Positions 1 through 7,692 of a DNA stretch of 20,854 bases are shown one piece after another (position 1 is the stretch's first letter; each line of letters opens with the position of its first letter). The DNA comes from Bacillota bacterium. GTDB lineage: Bacteria > Bacillota > Clostridia > Oscillospirales > Acutalibacteraceae. The position numbers and the translations under genes are program-made. Under the pieces are notes generated by a model, which worked only from the letters and a program-made list of their open reading frames with translations, was not told where the DNA came from and did not search any database. The stretch is taken from assembly GCA_030705695.1 (NCBI GenBank), contig JAUZPX010000023.1, positions 1 through 20,854 of the forward strand, in the 5' to 3' direction.

Positions 1-1017
1 GCAAAAAAAATCGTTCAGCGTGCGGAAAGCTACGGAATCCCCTCGTCTGACATATATATAGATTGCCTTACTTTGGCGGCTTCCGCCGAACAGGATGTTG
101 TTTTGGAAACACTAAAGGCCGTATCGCTTGTAAAAAAGGAACTGGGCGTTAAAACGGTTTTGGGCGTTTCGAATATTTCGTTTGGTTTGCCGAATCGTGA
201 ACTCATCAATGAAACGTTTTTAACGATGGCTTTATCCCACGGGCTGGATCTTCCGATTATGAATCCGAATAACATGGGCATGGCAGGTGCTTTTGACTCT
301 TTTAAAATGCTGTTGAACATTGACAAACAAGCATCAACCTACATTGCTCGCCACAATGGTCAAAAAGCGGCAGAACCGACAAAAGCCGAAACAAAAAACA
401 TACTTTATGCAATTCATAAAGGGCTTAAGGCTGACGCACGCATTCTTACGGAAGAACTCTTGAAAACCGAAAATCCGATGGAAATAATCAACGAAAAACT
501 TATTCCTGCTCTGGATGATGTGGGCACAAAATTTGAACGAGGCGAAATATTTTTGCCTCAGCTTATGGCAAGCGCAGAAGCGGCACAAGAAGCTTTCGCC
601 GTAATACGAAGCAAGCTTTCACAGGAGCAAAACGAACAGAAAAGCTTTGGTACAATCGTTTTAGCTACCGTAAAGGGCGATATTCATGATATTGGGAAAA
701 ATATTGTCAAAGTACTGCTTCAAAATTATGGGTATGATGTTATAGATTTAGGACGTGATGTCCCGCCTAAAACAGTTGTACAAGCAGCTAAGGAGCACGA
801 AGCAAAGCTTGTTGGACTTTCAGCATTGATGACAACCACTCTTGACGCTATGGAAGAAACGATAAAACTTCTGCATATAGAGATTCCAAATTGTAAAGTC
901 ATGGTTGGCGGTGCAGTTCTTACGGAAGATTATGCATTAAAAATTGGTGCTGATTTCTATTCGAAAGACGCCAAAATGGGTATAGATATTGCAAAAAAAG
1001 TGTTTAACAATAATTAA
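1..1017 (+). CDS. metH: Methionine synthase, cobalamin-dependent, C-terminal part (5' end outside window)
   Basis: The reading frame is open from base 1, so the 338 residues seen are the C-terminal part; the homocysteine-binding domain and the start of the folate domain lie upstream. Residues about 1-110 match the end of the pterin (methyltetrahydrofolate)-binding barrel (GVSNISFGLPNR, then NPNNMGMAG). Residues about 130-205 form the helical cap that covers methylcobalamin. The Rossmann-like B12 domain follows, with the signature GDIHDIGKN (D227, H229, G232), whose His is the lower cobalt ligand. The enzyme moves a methyl group from methyl-THF to homocysteine through the corrinoid in the cytoplasm. 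The protein stops right after the B12 domain and lacks the C-terminal AdoMet-binding reactivation domain of E. coli MetH, as is usual in Firmicutes. A close corrinoid methyltransferase relative is possible, but the folate domain favours MetH. Confidence 0.9.
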   Translation, partial: AKKIVQRAESYGIPSSDIYIDCLTLAASAEQDVVLETLKAVSLVKKELGVKTVLGVSNISFGLPNRELINETFLTMALSHGLDLPIMNPNNMGMAGAFDSFKMLLNIDKQASTYIARHNGQKAAEPTKAETKNILYAIHKGLKADARILTEELLKTENPMEIINEKLIPALDDVGTKFERGEIFLPQLMASAEAAQEAFAVIRSKLSQEQNEQKSFGTIVLATVKGDIHDIGKNIVKVLLQNYGYDVIDLGRDVPPKTVVQAAKEHEAKLVGLSALMTTTLDAMEETIKLLHIEIPNCKVMVGGAVLTEDYALKIGADFYSKDAKMGIDIAKKVFNNN

Positions 1018-1032
1018 AAAATACGCATTTAA

Positions 1033-1070
1033 ATAAATCAAGGGAGCGGATATCCGCTCCCTTGATTTAT
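1033..1070. terminator. 38-bp perfect palindrome between convergent genes
   Basis: Positions 1033-1070 read the same on both strands with no mismatch; the centre is GGATATCC and the arms include AAGGGAGCGG. It sits between the metH stop (1017) and the stop of the convergent aldolase gene (1085), where a shared bidirectional terminator is expected. There is no clean T-tract right after the plus-strand copy. On the minus strand a run of T lies about 10 bases beyond the stem (complement of 1014-1022). Terminator function is inferred from position and stem strength. Confidence 0.65.
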
Positions 1071-1084
1071 ATGTAATATGTAAT

Positions 1085-1903
1085 TTATTTTCTATTAACA
1101 ATTACATCTACCAACTGAGTAATTGTTTCATGATTATCACGGAAAAACTCAGGACTTTTATCTTCAATCGTTTTCTCATAATCCCGAATTTCTTTTACTC
1201 CCTGTGAAAAAATTTGCTGAATTTTCTCAATTGAATCTATTTTATCAACATTACAGAAACTTCTAGATAAAATTGCAGAACCTGAACCGAGTCTATAATG
1301 CTCAGCAATAATGCGTTCTGAAGGAAGAGTTCCTTTGCCCAATCTTGCAATTCCACCAACGCCGAAAGGTAAATTCTTCGCTTTAAAATGACTGCAAATT
1401 TCATCTACCGTTCCATTAGCCATAAGCTCAAACATAAACTTCTTTTTATACCCCAAATGAAGGTCATTAAGCCCTATGTATACTTCATTAATTTCTGGGA
1501 TGGCAAGGATTTCATCAATTTTTTCAACTGATTCAGGTGTTTCAAACAGCAAAATAGTCTTTACTCGACCGCCTACATGTTCAAAAAACTTCTTAACTTC
1601 TTCAACTGTCTTGAAATACGGAAGCATTATAATATCAGCACCGGCAGCAATAACTTCATTAATCTCTTGCTCTGAATTATCATAAATAGGGTTTATTCTC
1701 ACCAAAAGTTCCGCTTTTGTAAGTTCAGAACGCAACAAACGCACATCGTTAACAGAATGCTTTGAAATTACTGTATCAAAGTTTGCCTGGCGTTTTTCTT
1801 TTCCGATTAATTCAAGATCAACAAAAATTCGATCAACGCCAACATCCTCGGCAATCTTCGCAACATCCGTCCTGTTCGTGATGTACATAAGCTTTAAAGG
1901 CAT
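1085..1903 (-). CDS. HpcH/HpaI-type aldolase / citrate lyase family protein
   Basis: The 272-residue protein has the TIM-barrel pattern of the HpcH/HpaI aldolase and CitE superfamily, which makes or breaks C-C bonds of pyruvate- or acetyl-CoA-derived substrates using a divalent metal. Visible landmarks are VDLEL (28-32), the substrate Arg in LLVRINP (R69), the first metal ligand in LLFETPESV (E121) and the second in IGLNDLHLG (D147), then GVGGIARLG and RLGSGSAI. Classical HpaI aldolases have a His right after the DxE of the first motif (DxEH); here that position is Leu, so chemistry like the class-defining enzyme cannot be assumed. The ATG at 1901-1903 overlaps the TAA of the phosphoglycosyl transferase gene by one base, so translation is probably coupled. 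The context suggests a role in making or modifying a sugar or acid substituent of a surface glycan, but the substrate is unknown. Confidence 0.75.
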   Translation of the reverse strand: MPLKLMYITNRTDVAKIAEDVGVDRIFVDLELIGKEKRQANFDTVISKHSVNDVRLLRSELTKAELLVRINPIYDNSEQEINEVIAAGADIIMLPYFKTVEEVKKFFEHVGGRVKTILLFETPESVEKIDEILAIPEINEVYIGLNDLHLGYKKKFMFELMANGTVDEICSHFKAKNLPFGVGGIARLGKGTLPSERIIAEHYRLGSGSAILSRSFCNVDKIDSIEKIQQIFSQGVKEIRDYEKTIEDKSPEFFRDNHETITQLVDVIVNRK

Positions 1904-2538
1904 TACTTCAACCCGCTTTCTTCTGCTTCGGCTTTAATTCGAACCGCCGTATTTCCTGTATTCACATTATCTGCATTTAAAAAAACTTTTAATATTGTTT
2001 GAAAAATAATTTTTATATCCATGCAAAAACTGCACTTTTCAGTATAAGTAACATCGTATTTAATTCTATTAGGCCATTCAAGCCCTTTTCGTCCGTTAAC
2101 TTGTGCCAGTCCAGAAAGCCCGGGCCTTACAGAAAAACGTTTTTTCTGTTCATCTGTATATTCTTCAAACGACCATGGATGATATGTAAGAACAGGGCGC
2201 GGTCCTATTAAACTCATTTCACCTTTTAAAACATTAATAAACTGAGGAAGTTCATCAATACTGGTTGCCCGAATGAATTTACCTACTTTTGTTACCCTTG
2301 GGTCACTTGAGCTGCTGTAAACTCCGCTGCCAGTTTTTTCGGCTCCCACACACATGGAGCGGAATTTATATATTGAAAAGACTTTTCCGTCTTTTCCCAA
2401 ACGATTCTGCTTAAAAATAACAGGACCTTTTGATTCCAGTTTAATTGCAATAGAAGTAAGCAATAATACTGGTGAAATGATTATCAGCCCAAACAAAGAA
2501 ATAACAATATCCATTCCACGCTTTAAACACTTGTACAA
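1903..2538 (-). CDS. Initiating sugar (phosphoglycosyl) transferase, Bac_transf family
   Basis: This small monotopic phosphoglycosyl transferase (211 residues from the start chosen here) moves a sugar-1-phosphate from a UDP-sugar to undecaprenyl phosphate at the inner membrane face, the first step of polysaccharide or glycan assembly. Seen in order: the KRxxD opening motif (K6, R7, D10), a hydrophobic re-entrant segment (about 10-32), FKQNRLGKDGK, YKFRSM, the catalytic Asp-Glu pair in IDELPQ (D95, E96), GPRPVL (112-115) and RPGLSGLAQVNGR. It has only the catalytic core, like PglC, and lacks the N-terminal transmembrane half of WcaJ/WbaP. The start is TTG at 2538: an AGGAG lies 8 bases upstream, and translation then opens MYKCLKRGMD as in the family. 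An ATG at 2562 would add eight residues but has no ribosome site and would itself encode that AGGAG. The sugar specificity is not readable. Confidence 0.88.
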   Translation of the reverse strand: MYKCLKRGMDIVISLFGLIIISPVLLLTSIAIKLESKGPVIFKQNRLGKDGKVFSIYKFRSMCVGAEKTGSGVYSSSSDPRVTKVGKFIRATSIDELPQFINVLKGEMSLIGPRPVLTYHPWSFEEYTDEQKKRFSVRPGLSGLAQVNGRKGLEWPNRIKYDVTYTEKCSFCMDIKIIFQTILKVFLNADNVNTGNTAVRIKAEAEESGLK

Positions 2539-2595
2539 ATGGACTGCTCCTTTCTTTTTCATTATTTAGATTTTTAACACGTTGTCTCATAATTA

Positions 2596-2624
2596 ATTAT
2601 AGACGTATTTTTCGAAAAAATCAA
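2596..2624 (-). promoter_or_regulatory. Sigma-A type promoter for the phosphoglycosyl transferase operon
   Basis: On the minus strand, a -35 box TTGATT (plus coordinates 2619-2624) is followed after 17 bases by a perfect -10 box TATAAT (2596-2601). The expected transcript start near 2589 gives a leader of about 50 bases to the TTG start at 2538. Confidence 0.7.
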
Positions 2625-2689
2625 TTATAATTAAGTAGTTTTTATGCAAATATTATGCAAAAATATTAATAATATATATGTATGTTTTT

Positions 2690-2724
2690 ATATTTCACAT
2701 ATTTTACTGGTTTGTGTGAAATAT
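2690..2724. repeat. 10-bp inverted repeat between divergent promoters, possible operator
   Basis: ATATTTCACA (2690-2699) is repeated in inverted orientation as TGTGAAATAT (2715-2724) with a 15-base spacer. The half-site spacing (about 25 bp centre to centre) would place both arms near the same face of the helix. It lies upstream of both divergent promoters and has no T-tract, so an operator or activator site fits better than a terminator. No regulator gene is next to it; the function is inferred. Confidence 0.4.
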
Positions 2725-2801
2725 GCGCAACAAAATTTGTCTTTAATGCATTTTTGGCAATAAAAAATAGGTCGTAGCTTTTCCAGCTCTTCCCATATTC
2801 A

Positions 2802-2830
2802 TTGACAATTATGATTTTTAATCGTATAAT
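2802..2830 (+). promoter_or_regulatory. Perfect consensus sigma-A promoter for the dehydratase-glmS operon
   Basis: TTGACA at 2802-2807, a 17-base spacer, and TATAAT at 2825-2830 match the housekeeping consensus at all twelve positions with ideal spacing. The expected start near 2837 leaves a leader of about 70 bases before the coding start at 2908. Confidence 0.85.
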
Positions 2831-2907
2831 AATTTTTGTTATTATCAAAATTATATCATTAGTTTTTTGTTTATTAAGAAATAATTTAGATTGGAAGCAT
2901 AGGTTTT

Positions 2908-4791
2908 ATGATGTCAAGAAAAATTAATAAAATTGCTTTATTAATCGCAAATGTACTGATAATTACAATGGCGGGTATTATTGCATTTTTTATTATTGAT
3001 TTTGTAGGATTGAATTCAGGACATGCAGATCGTCCCATCCTCAGCTCACAACGTTTGGGGCTCTTTCTTTCAATCAACGCCATAATATGCTATTTTACAT
3101 TATACATTAGCAATACATTTTCCAAAAAATGGGCAGGTTTTCTTAAAAAAGAGTATATTATTAGCACTACTGGAGTTTGTTCGGGTATTGCGCTTACAGT
3201 TCTCATCACCGAGTTGACCGAAAAGCCCGCTACTGTTCCGTTTATTATTTTCTTTTTTATATTTGCAAGTATCAGTGTTATTGCTTTTCGATATTTCACA
3301 GTAAAAATATATACCATTTTCCCAAGCATTGCTGTTAATGATTCTCAGGAACGTACGTTGATAGTTGGCGGCGGACAAGCATGTAAAATGATTCTCACCG
3401 ATATTGAAAATGCACGAAAAGATATAAATAACCCATTTAAGAACATATTTCCTATTTGCATCGTTGATGACGATAAAAAGAAACTTAAATCAAACATACG
3501 CAATATACCGATTTTAGGTACAACCGATAATATTATTGAACTATGTAAGTCTGAAAATATTTCTTTAGTGCTGTTTGCTATACCTTCTGCAAGCATTGAA
3601 GAAAGAAAACGCATTCTTGATATTTGTGCGGCTACTAAGCTAAAAATTAAAATAGTACCTTATTTAGGTCAAATTCTTGTGGATCACAACGATTCCGTTC
3701 ATCTTCTCAAACAGGTCAAAGACATAAAAATCGAGGATTTACTTGGCCGAGACCCAATTACTTTTGACAAACAGGATATTAAAGAGCTTGTTAAAGGTAA
3801 AGTAAGCATGGTCACCGGCGGTGGCGGATCGATTGGTTCAGAACTCGTACGTCAGATTGCAAAATATCATCCAAAACAAATTGTTATCGTCGACATTTAC
3901 GAAAACAATGCATATGATATTCAGCAGGAACTTTTTATGGAGCACGGTGACAAGCTGAATCTTGTAACTTTAATCGCTTCTGTACGTGATTACGATAAAA
4001 TGAAGTTGATTTTTGAAAAATATAAGCCCGATTTGGTATTTCATGCAGCGGCTCATAAGCACGTCCCATTAATGGAAACTTCACCAGAGGAAGCTGTAAA
4101 GAATAATGTAGTCGGCACTTACAATTGTGCTACTTTGGCAAATGAATATAAAGTTAAAAAGTTTATTATGATCTCAACGGATAAAGCCGTTAATCCGACT
4201 AACGTTATGGGTGCAACAAAACGTTGCTGTGAGATGATCGTTCAACACATGGCTCAAAAAGGCTCGGAAACCGAGTTTATTACTACACGCTTTGGAAATG
4301 TGCTTGGCTCCAACGGCTCTGTAATTCCGCTGTTCAAGCGCCAAATAGAAAGCGGTAAACCTGTAACTGTAACTGATCCTGAAATTATAAGATATTTCAT
4401 GACTATTCCCGAGGCTGTTTCTCTTGTATTGCAAGCGGGAGCAATGGCAAAGGGAGGAGAGATTTTTGTTCTTGATATGGGTGCCCCGGTTAAGATTTTA
4501 TCACTTGCTGAAAACCTTATAAGAATGTATGGTAAGGTTCCTTATAAAGACGTTGAAATTAAATTTACAGGTCTTAGAAGCGGCGAAAAGTTATTTGAAG
4601 AACTTCTAATGGATGAGGAAGGCTTAAAATCGACCTCAAACAAGAAAATCTTTATAGGAAAACAAATTCTCGTTGAAAGCCAAGAATTAATTAATAATTT
4701 AGAGCTTCTGAGGAATGTTGCTGAAGAAAACAATTCAGAAAAAACCATAGAACTTCTAAAGAAAATTGTACCGACGTTTAAACGTCAATAA
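2908..4791 (+). CDS. Membrane-bound UDP-GlcNAc 4,6-dehydratase-like protein (CapD/PglF/WbpM family)
   Basis: The 627-residue protein has four hydrophobic segments in residues about 7-130, a first nucleotide-binding fold beginning ERTLIVGGGQA (about 149-158), and a C-terminal SDR domain with the NAD-binding signature TGGGGSIG (303-310). The motif STDKAVNPTNVMGATKR (423-439) carries Ser, Met434 and Lys438 in place of the usual Ser-Tyr-Lys triad; the Tyr-to-Met change is typical of the large WbpM/PglF dehydratases. The family converts UDP-GlcNAc to UDP-4-keto-6-deoxy-GlcNAc at the inner membrane, the entry step to bacillosamine, QuiNAc or FucNAc sugars. Length fits the family. It is first in a two-gene unit with glmS and is divergent from the phosphoglycosyl transferase. 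The site upstream of ATG 2908 is weak (GGAAG or AGG), and the ATG at 2911 is an alternative start. Confidence 0.88.
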   Translation: MMSRKINKIALLIANVLIITMAGIIAFFIIDFVGLNSGHADRPILSSQRLGLFLSINAIICYFTLYISNTFSKKWAGFLKKEYIISTTGVCSGIALTVLITELTEKPATVPFIIFFFIFASISVIAFRYFTVKIYTIFPSIAVNDSQERTLIVGGGQACKMILTDIENARKDINNPFKNIFPICIVDDDKKKLKSNIRNIPILGTTDNIIELCKSENISLVLFAIPSASIEERKRILDICAATKLKIKIVPYLGQILVDHNDSVHLLKQVKDIKIEDLLGRDPITFDKQDIKELVKGKVSMVTGGGGSIGSELVRQIAKYHPKQIVIVDIYENNAYDIQQELFMEHGDKLNLVTLIASVRDYDKMKLIFEKYKPDLVFHAAAHKHVPLMETSPEEAVKNNVVGTYNCATLANEYKVKKFIMISTDKAVNPTNVMGATKRCCEMIVQHMAQKGSETEFITTRFGNVLGSNGSVIPLFKRQIESGKPVTVTDPEIIRYFMTIPEAVSLVLQAGAMAKGGEIFVLDMGAPVKILSLAENLIRMYGKVPYKDVEIKFTGLRSGEKLFEELLMDEEGLKSTSNKKIFIGKQILVESQELINNLELLRNVAEENNSEKTIELLKKIVPTFKRQ

Positions 4792-4813
4792 ATAAACCTA
4801 CGGAGGCATGACC

Positions 4814-6637
4814 ATGTGCGGTATTGTTGGATATGTTGGATACAGAGATTGTAGCGATGTTTTAGTGAAAGCGCTTTCAAAACTGGAATACAGGGGATAT
4901 GACTCAGCCGGTATTGCCGTTTTTGACGAAGGCAAAATCAAAGTCGTAAAATCGAAGGGCAGACTTGCCGATTTAGAAAAAAAGATGCTGAAACAAGGTG
5001 CACTTAAAGGCACTGCCGGAATCGGCCATACCCGTTGGGCTACTCACGGGGAACCTTCAGACAGAAATTCCCATCCGCACTCTGGAGCAAGAGTAACAAT
5101 CGTACATAACGGAATAATTGAAAATTACAGAGAAATTAAAGAATATTTACAGCGGCACGATGTTAAATTTATCAGCGATACCGATACCGAAGTAGTCGCA
5201 CAGCTTCTTGACTACAACTATAACGGAGATCCTTTGGCAACTATTGTGAAAACCGTTGAAAAGCTTGAAGGCTCTTTTGCCTTAGGTATTGTCTTTGCTG
5301 ATTTTCAGGACACCGTATATGCAATCCGCCGTGAAAGCCCACTTATCGTTGGTGTAGGAAAAGACGAGAACTTTATAGCTTCCGACGTACCCGCAATTTT
5401 AAAGTATACAAAAGATTATTATCTTTTAGAGCATGATGAAATCGCTGTTTTGTCAAAAACTGGCGTCGAGATTTTTGATATAAATCTTGAAAAAATAGAA
5501 AAAGAGCTAAAGACAGCCGATTGGGACATGGATGCTGCTGAAAAGGGCGGATACGAACATTTCATGATTAAAGAAATTCATGAACAGCCAACAGCAATTA
5601 AAACCACAATTAACCCAAGAATCCAAAATGGATTACCTGACCTTACCGAGTGCGGCATTACAATTGATACTCTGCGTGAATTTAAACAAATTTTCGTAGT
5701 AGCCTGCGGTACAGCTATGCACGCCGGAATGGTAGGTAAATATACAATTGAAAGTTTGGCTCGTGTACCTGTTATCGTAGATATCGCTTCTGAATTCCGC
5801 TATCGTCAGCCGCTTGTTGGTGAAGGCGATTTGGTTATTATTATCTCGCAATCAGGCGAAACGGCAGACAGCCTTGCAGCTATGCGTCTTGCTAAAAAGT
5901 TGGGTGCAAAAACTCTTGCTATCGTTAATGCAAAAGGCAGCTCAATCGCCCGTGAAGCCGATATGCTTATTTACACTCATGCCGGCCCCGAAATAGCTGT
6001 TGCTTCCACAAAAGCATATACGGTTCAGGTTGCTGTTATGTATCTCTTCGCATTTTTATTGGCTTTTGCAAAAGGTACTATTGATGAAGACGAGTGTAAA
6101 CGCCTTACAAAGCTTTTGAGCGATACCCCGAAAATTATTGAAAAATCACTGGATAAAACAAAGAAAATCACACAGTTTGTATCTACAAAACTTATAGCTT
6201 GTGACAGCCTTATGTATATTGGCAGAGGACTTGATTATGCTCTGAGCATGGAAGGCTCTTTGAAATTAAAAGAGATTTCCTATATTCATTCGGAATCTTA
6301 TGCCGCAGGTGAGTTAAAACACGGCACTATTTCACTTATTACTGATGGAATGCCTGTTATTGCCGTAGCAACGCAACCGCATTTGTTCGAGAAAACCATA
6401 AGCAACATAAAAGAAGTAAAGGCACGCGGTGCTAAGACTATCGTAATCTGCACAGATGGTTTCAACGTTACAGATGACGTTGCCGATTACATTATTACCG
6501 TACCTAAAACTGATGATATATTAATGCCGCTTTTAGCCGCCATTCCAATGCAATTGATTGCATATTATACTTCAGTAAACAAAGGCAATGATGTTGATAA
6601 ACCCCGTAACCTTGCAAAATCAGTTACTGTTGAATAA
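4814..6637 (+). CDS. glmS: Glucosamine-6-phosphate synthase (glutamine--fructose-6-phosphate aminotransferase, isomerizing)
   Basis: GlmS makes glucosamine-6-phosphate from fructose-6-phosphate and glutamine, the committed step to UDP-GlcNAc. The 607-residue protein has the full family layout: an N-terminal glutaminase domain opening with the nucleophile Cys right after Met (CGIVGYVG) and TRWATHG, then two SIS sugar-binding domains with CGTAMHAG, SQSGETADS, VASTKAYT and ESYAAGELKHG, and the conserved tail PRNLAKSVTVE. The start is ATG 4814. The earlier ATG at 4808 is one base from the GGAGG (4802-4806) and would bury the catalytic Cys, whereas 4814 has 7-base spacing. It lies 22 bases after the dehydratase gene, so the glmS ribozyme leader found before many Firmicutes glmS genes cannot fit. 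Coexpression links amino-sugar supply to UDP-GlcNAc modification. Confidence 0.97.
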   Translation: MCGIVGYVGYRDCSDVLVKALSKLEYRGYDSAGIAVFDEGKIKVVKSKGRLADLEKKMLKQGALKGTAGIGHTRWATHGEPSDRNSHPHSGARVTIVHNGIIENYREIKEYLQRHDVKFISDTDTEVVAQLLDYNYNGDPLATIVKTVEKLEGSFALGIVFADFQDTVYAIRRESPLIVGVGKDENFIASDVPAILKYTKDYYLLEHDEIAVLSKTGVEIFDINLEKIEKELKTADWDMDAAEKGGYEHFMIKEIHEQPTAIKTTINPRIQNGLPDLTECGITIDTLREFKQIFVVACGTAMHAGMVGKYTIESLARVPVIVDIASEFRYRQPLVGEGDLVIIISQSGETADSLAAMRLAKKLGAKTLAIVNAKGSSIAREADMLIYTHAGPEIAVASTKAYTVQVAVMYLFAFLLAFAKGTIDEDECKRLTKLLSDTPKIIEKSLDKTKKITQFVSTKLIACDSLMYIGRGLDYALSMEGSLKLKEISYIHSESYAAGELKHGTISLITDGMPVIAVATQPHLFEKTISNIKEVKARGAKTIVICTDGFNVTDDVADYIITVPKTDDILMPLLAAIPMQLIAYYTSVNKGNDVDKPRNLAKSVTVE

Positions 6638-6672
6638 TGAATTTCATCTAAACAAAAAAATTAAATAAAATT

Positions 6673-6708
6673 CGCCGTGAAGAAACAAATCTTCACGGCG
6701 GTTTTTTT
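6673..6708 (+). terminator. glmS: Rho-independent terminator after glmS
   Basis: A perfect 10-bp stem (CGCCGTGAAG at 6673-6682 with CTTCACGGCG at 6691-6700) closes an 8-base loop and is followed by seven T (6702-6708). The other strand has an imperfect T-rich run beyond the stem, so it may also stop the convergent transporter transcript ending at 6723. Confidence 0.92.
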
Positions 6709-6722
6709 ACTTTAAAAAATAT

Positions 6723-7649
6723 TTACTTTAACATTTCAGCTAATCCCACAATCAGCGGCATACTGATTATTGAAAGTACGGTAGAAGCTGAAACAAAGCT
6801 AACTGATAGCTTGGTGTCACGATTGAATTTCGCTGCAAACAGCGTTGTTGTAGCAGCTGCAGGTGCACTTGCAGCAATTGTTATCGACACAAGAATATCA
6901 CCGTGAACTCCGCAAAGAATCATTCCGCCTAATGCAAGCAAAGGAATTATTGCAAGCCGTAAAATTAGTGCAGGATACATTTGTAAATCGGAAAATACTT
7001 TTGAAAATTTCGTACTTGCAAGATGAAATCCAATAATCATCATCGGCAGAGGTGTGTTTAAATAAGAAACATATGTTATCGGCGATAAAATTATCTCGGG
7101 CAGGCTGACAGAAGCCACAAAAAGCACAACAGCCACCAAAACGCCCATTATGCCAGGATTTAATAGAACTTTTTTAAGCGAAAGGTTCTTTTTATCTCCG
7201 CTCATCAGTACAAGCCCATAGCTCCAAGAAAGCAAGTTAAAAACCATTACATACGCTGAACCGTAAAACACTCCGTTCGCCCCGAGAATAGCTTTTTGTA
7301 ACGGCAAAGACATAAATCCGCAGTTAGAAAACACAATGCCAAACTGTAATACTTTTTGCCTTGCCAAATCTTTATCATGAATTATCAATCTTGAAAAAAC
7401 AATGCTTAAAATATGTATTGCAAATGCACTTCCTACGGCGCTGAGCAGTCCCGCAAGCAATGTTGGGTCAAATGCTCTCTGAAAGGAAGCTATAATTATA
7501 CATGGCGTTGCTAAATACAAGACAATTTCCGTCATTCCTTTTGCAACGTGTTCATCAAAGAGTTTTGCTTTACTAGCTGTAAACCCTATTAAAATTAATA
7601 CAAATAGTATTGAAACTTGCTGTGCTACTGTGAGAAAATTAGAAATCAT
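6723..7649 (-). CDS. AEC-family (auxin efflux carrier-like) transporter
   Basis: The 308-residue, strongly hydrophobic protein has about ten predicted membrane segments and reads like an AEC/YfdV permease: an opening hydrophobic helix followed by IGFTASKAKLFDEHV, the mid-helix ATPCIIIASF, and a second half-repeat with SAPAAATTTLFAAKF and a final SASTVLSIISMPLIVGLA. Members move small organic acids such as malonate, malate or lactate, or amino acids, across the cytoplasmic membrane; the substrate cannot be read here. The ribosome site GAGG lies a few bases before the ATG at 7649. It follows the DUF2079 gene by 75 bases on the same strand, with a GC-rich hairpin between them, so cotranscription is uncertain. 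Convergent with glmS. Confidence 0.85.
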   Translation of the reverse strand: MISNFLTVAQQVSILFVLILIGFTASKAKLFDEHVAKGMTEIVLYLATPCIIIASFQRAFDPTLLAGLLSAVGSAFAIHILSIVFSRLIIHDKDLARQKVLQFGIVFSNCGFMSLPLQKAILGANGVFYGSAYVMVFNLLSWSYGLVLMSGDKKNLSLKKVLLNPGIMGVLVAVVLFVASVSLPEIILSPITYVSYLNTPLPMMIIGFHLASTKFSKVFSDLQMYPALILRLAIIPLLALGGMILCGVHGDILVSITIAASAPAAATTTLFAAKFNRDTKLSVSFVSASTVLSIISMPLIVGLAEMLK

Positions 7650-7692
7650 GTCTGCCTCTTAATAAAAATTATTTGTTATTAAACATATATAT

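Larger units (their letters stand above)
2539..2907. promoter_or_regulatory. Divergent intergenic region between the two polysaccharide transcription units
   Basis: This 369-base AT-rich stretch separates the phosphoglycosyl transferase (leftward) from the CapD-like dehydratase (rightward). It holds one good promoter for each direction and an inverted repeat between them, listed separately. No convincing ORF is present; short leftward frames here have no ribosome site and a composition typical of noncoding AT-rich DNA. No tRNA or known riboswitch fold was recognised. Confidence 0.7.

Noticed and set aside
2666..2848. Minus-strand 60-residue frame in the divergent intergenic region
   Set aside because: Composition is Ile/Lys-rich as expected from random AT-rich DNA, it covers the plus-strand promoter and the inverted repeat, and it has no ribosome site.
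4174..4434. Minus-strand 86-residue frame inside the dehydratase gene
   Set aside because: It is fully antisense to a strongly conserved coding region and has no family-like motifs; a shadow of the real gene.
4808..4813. ATG at 4808 as the glmS start
   Set aside because: It is one base from the GGAGG and would add two residues before the Cys that must become the N-terminal nucleophile; ATG 4814 has correct spacing.
4792..4813. glmS ribozyme before glmS
   Set aside because: The gap after the upstream gene is only 22 bases, far too short for the ribozyme.
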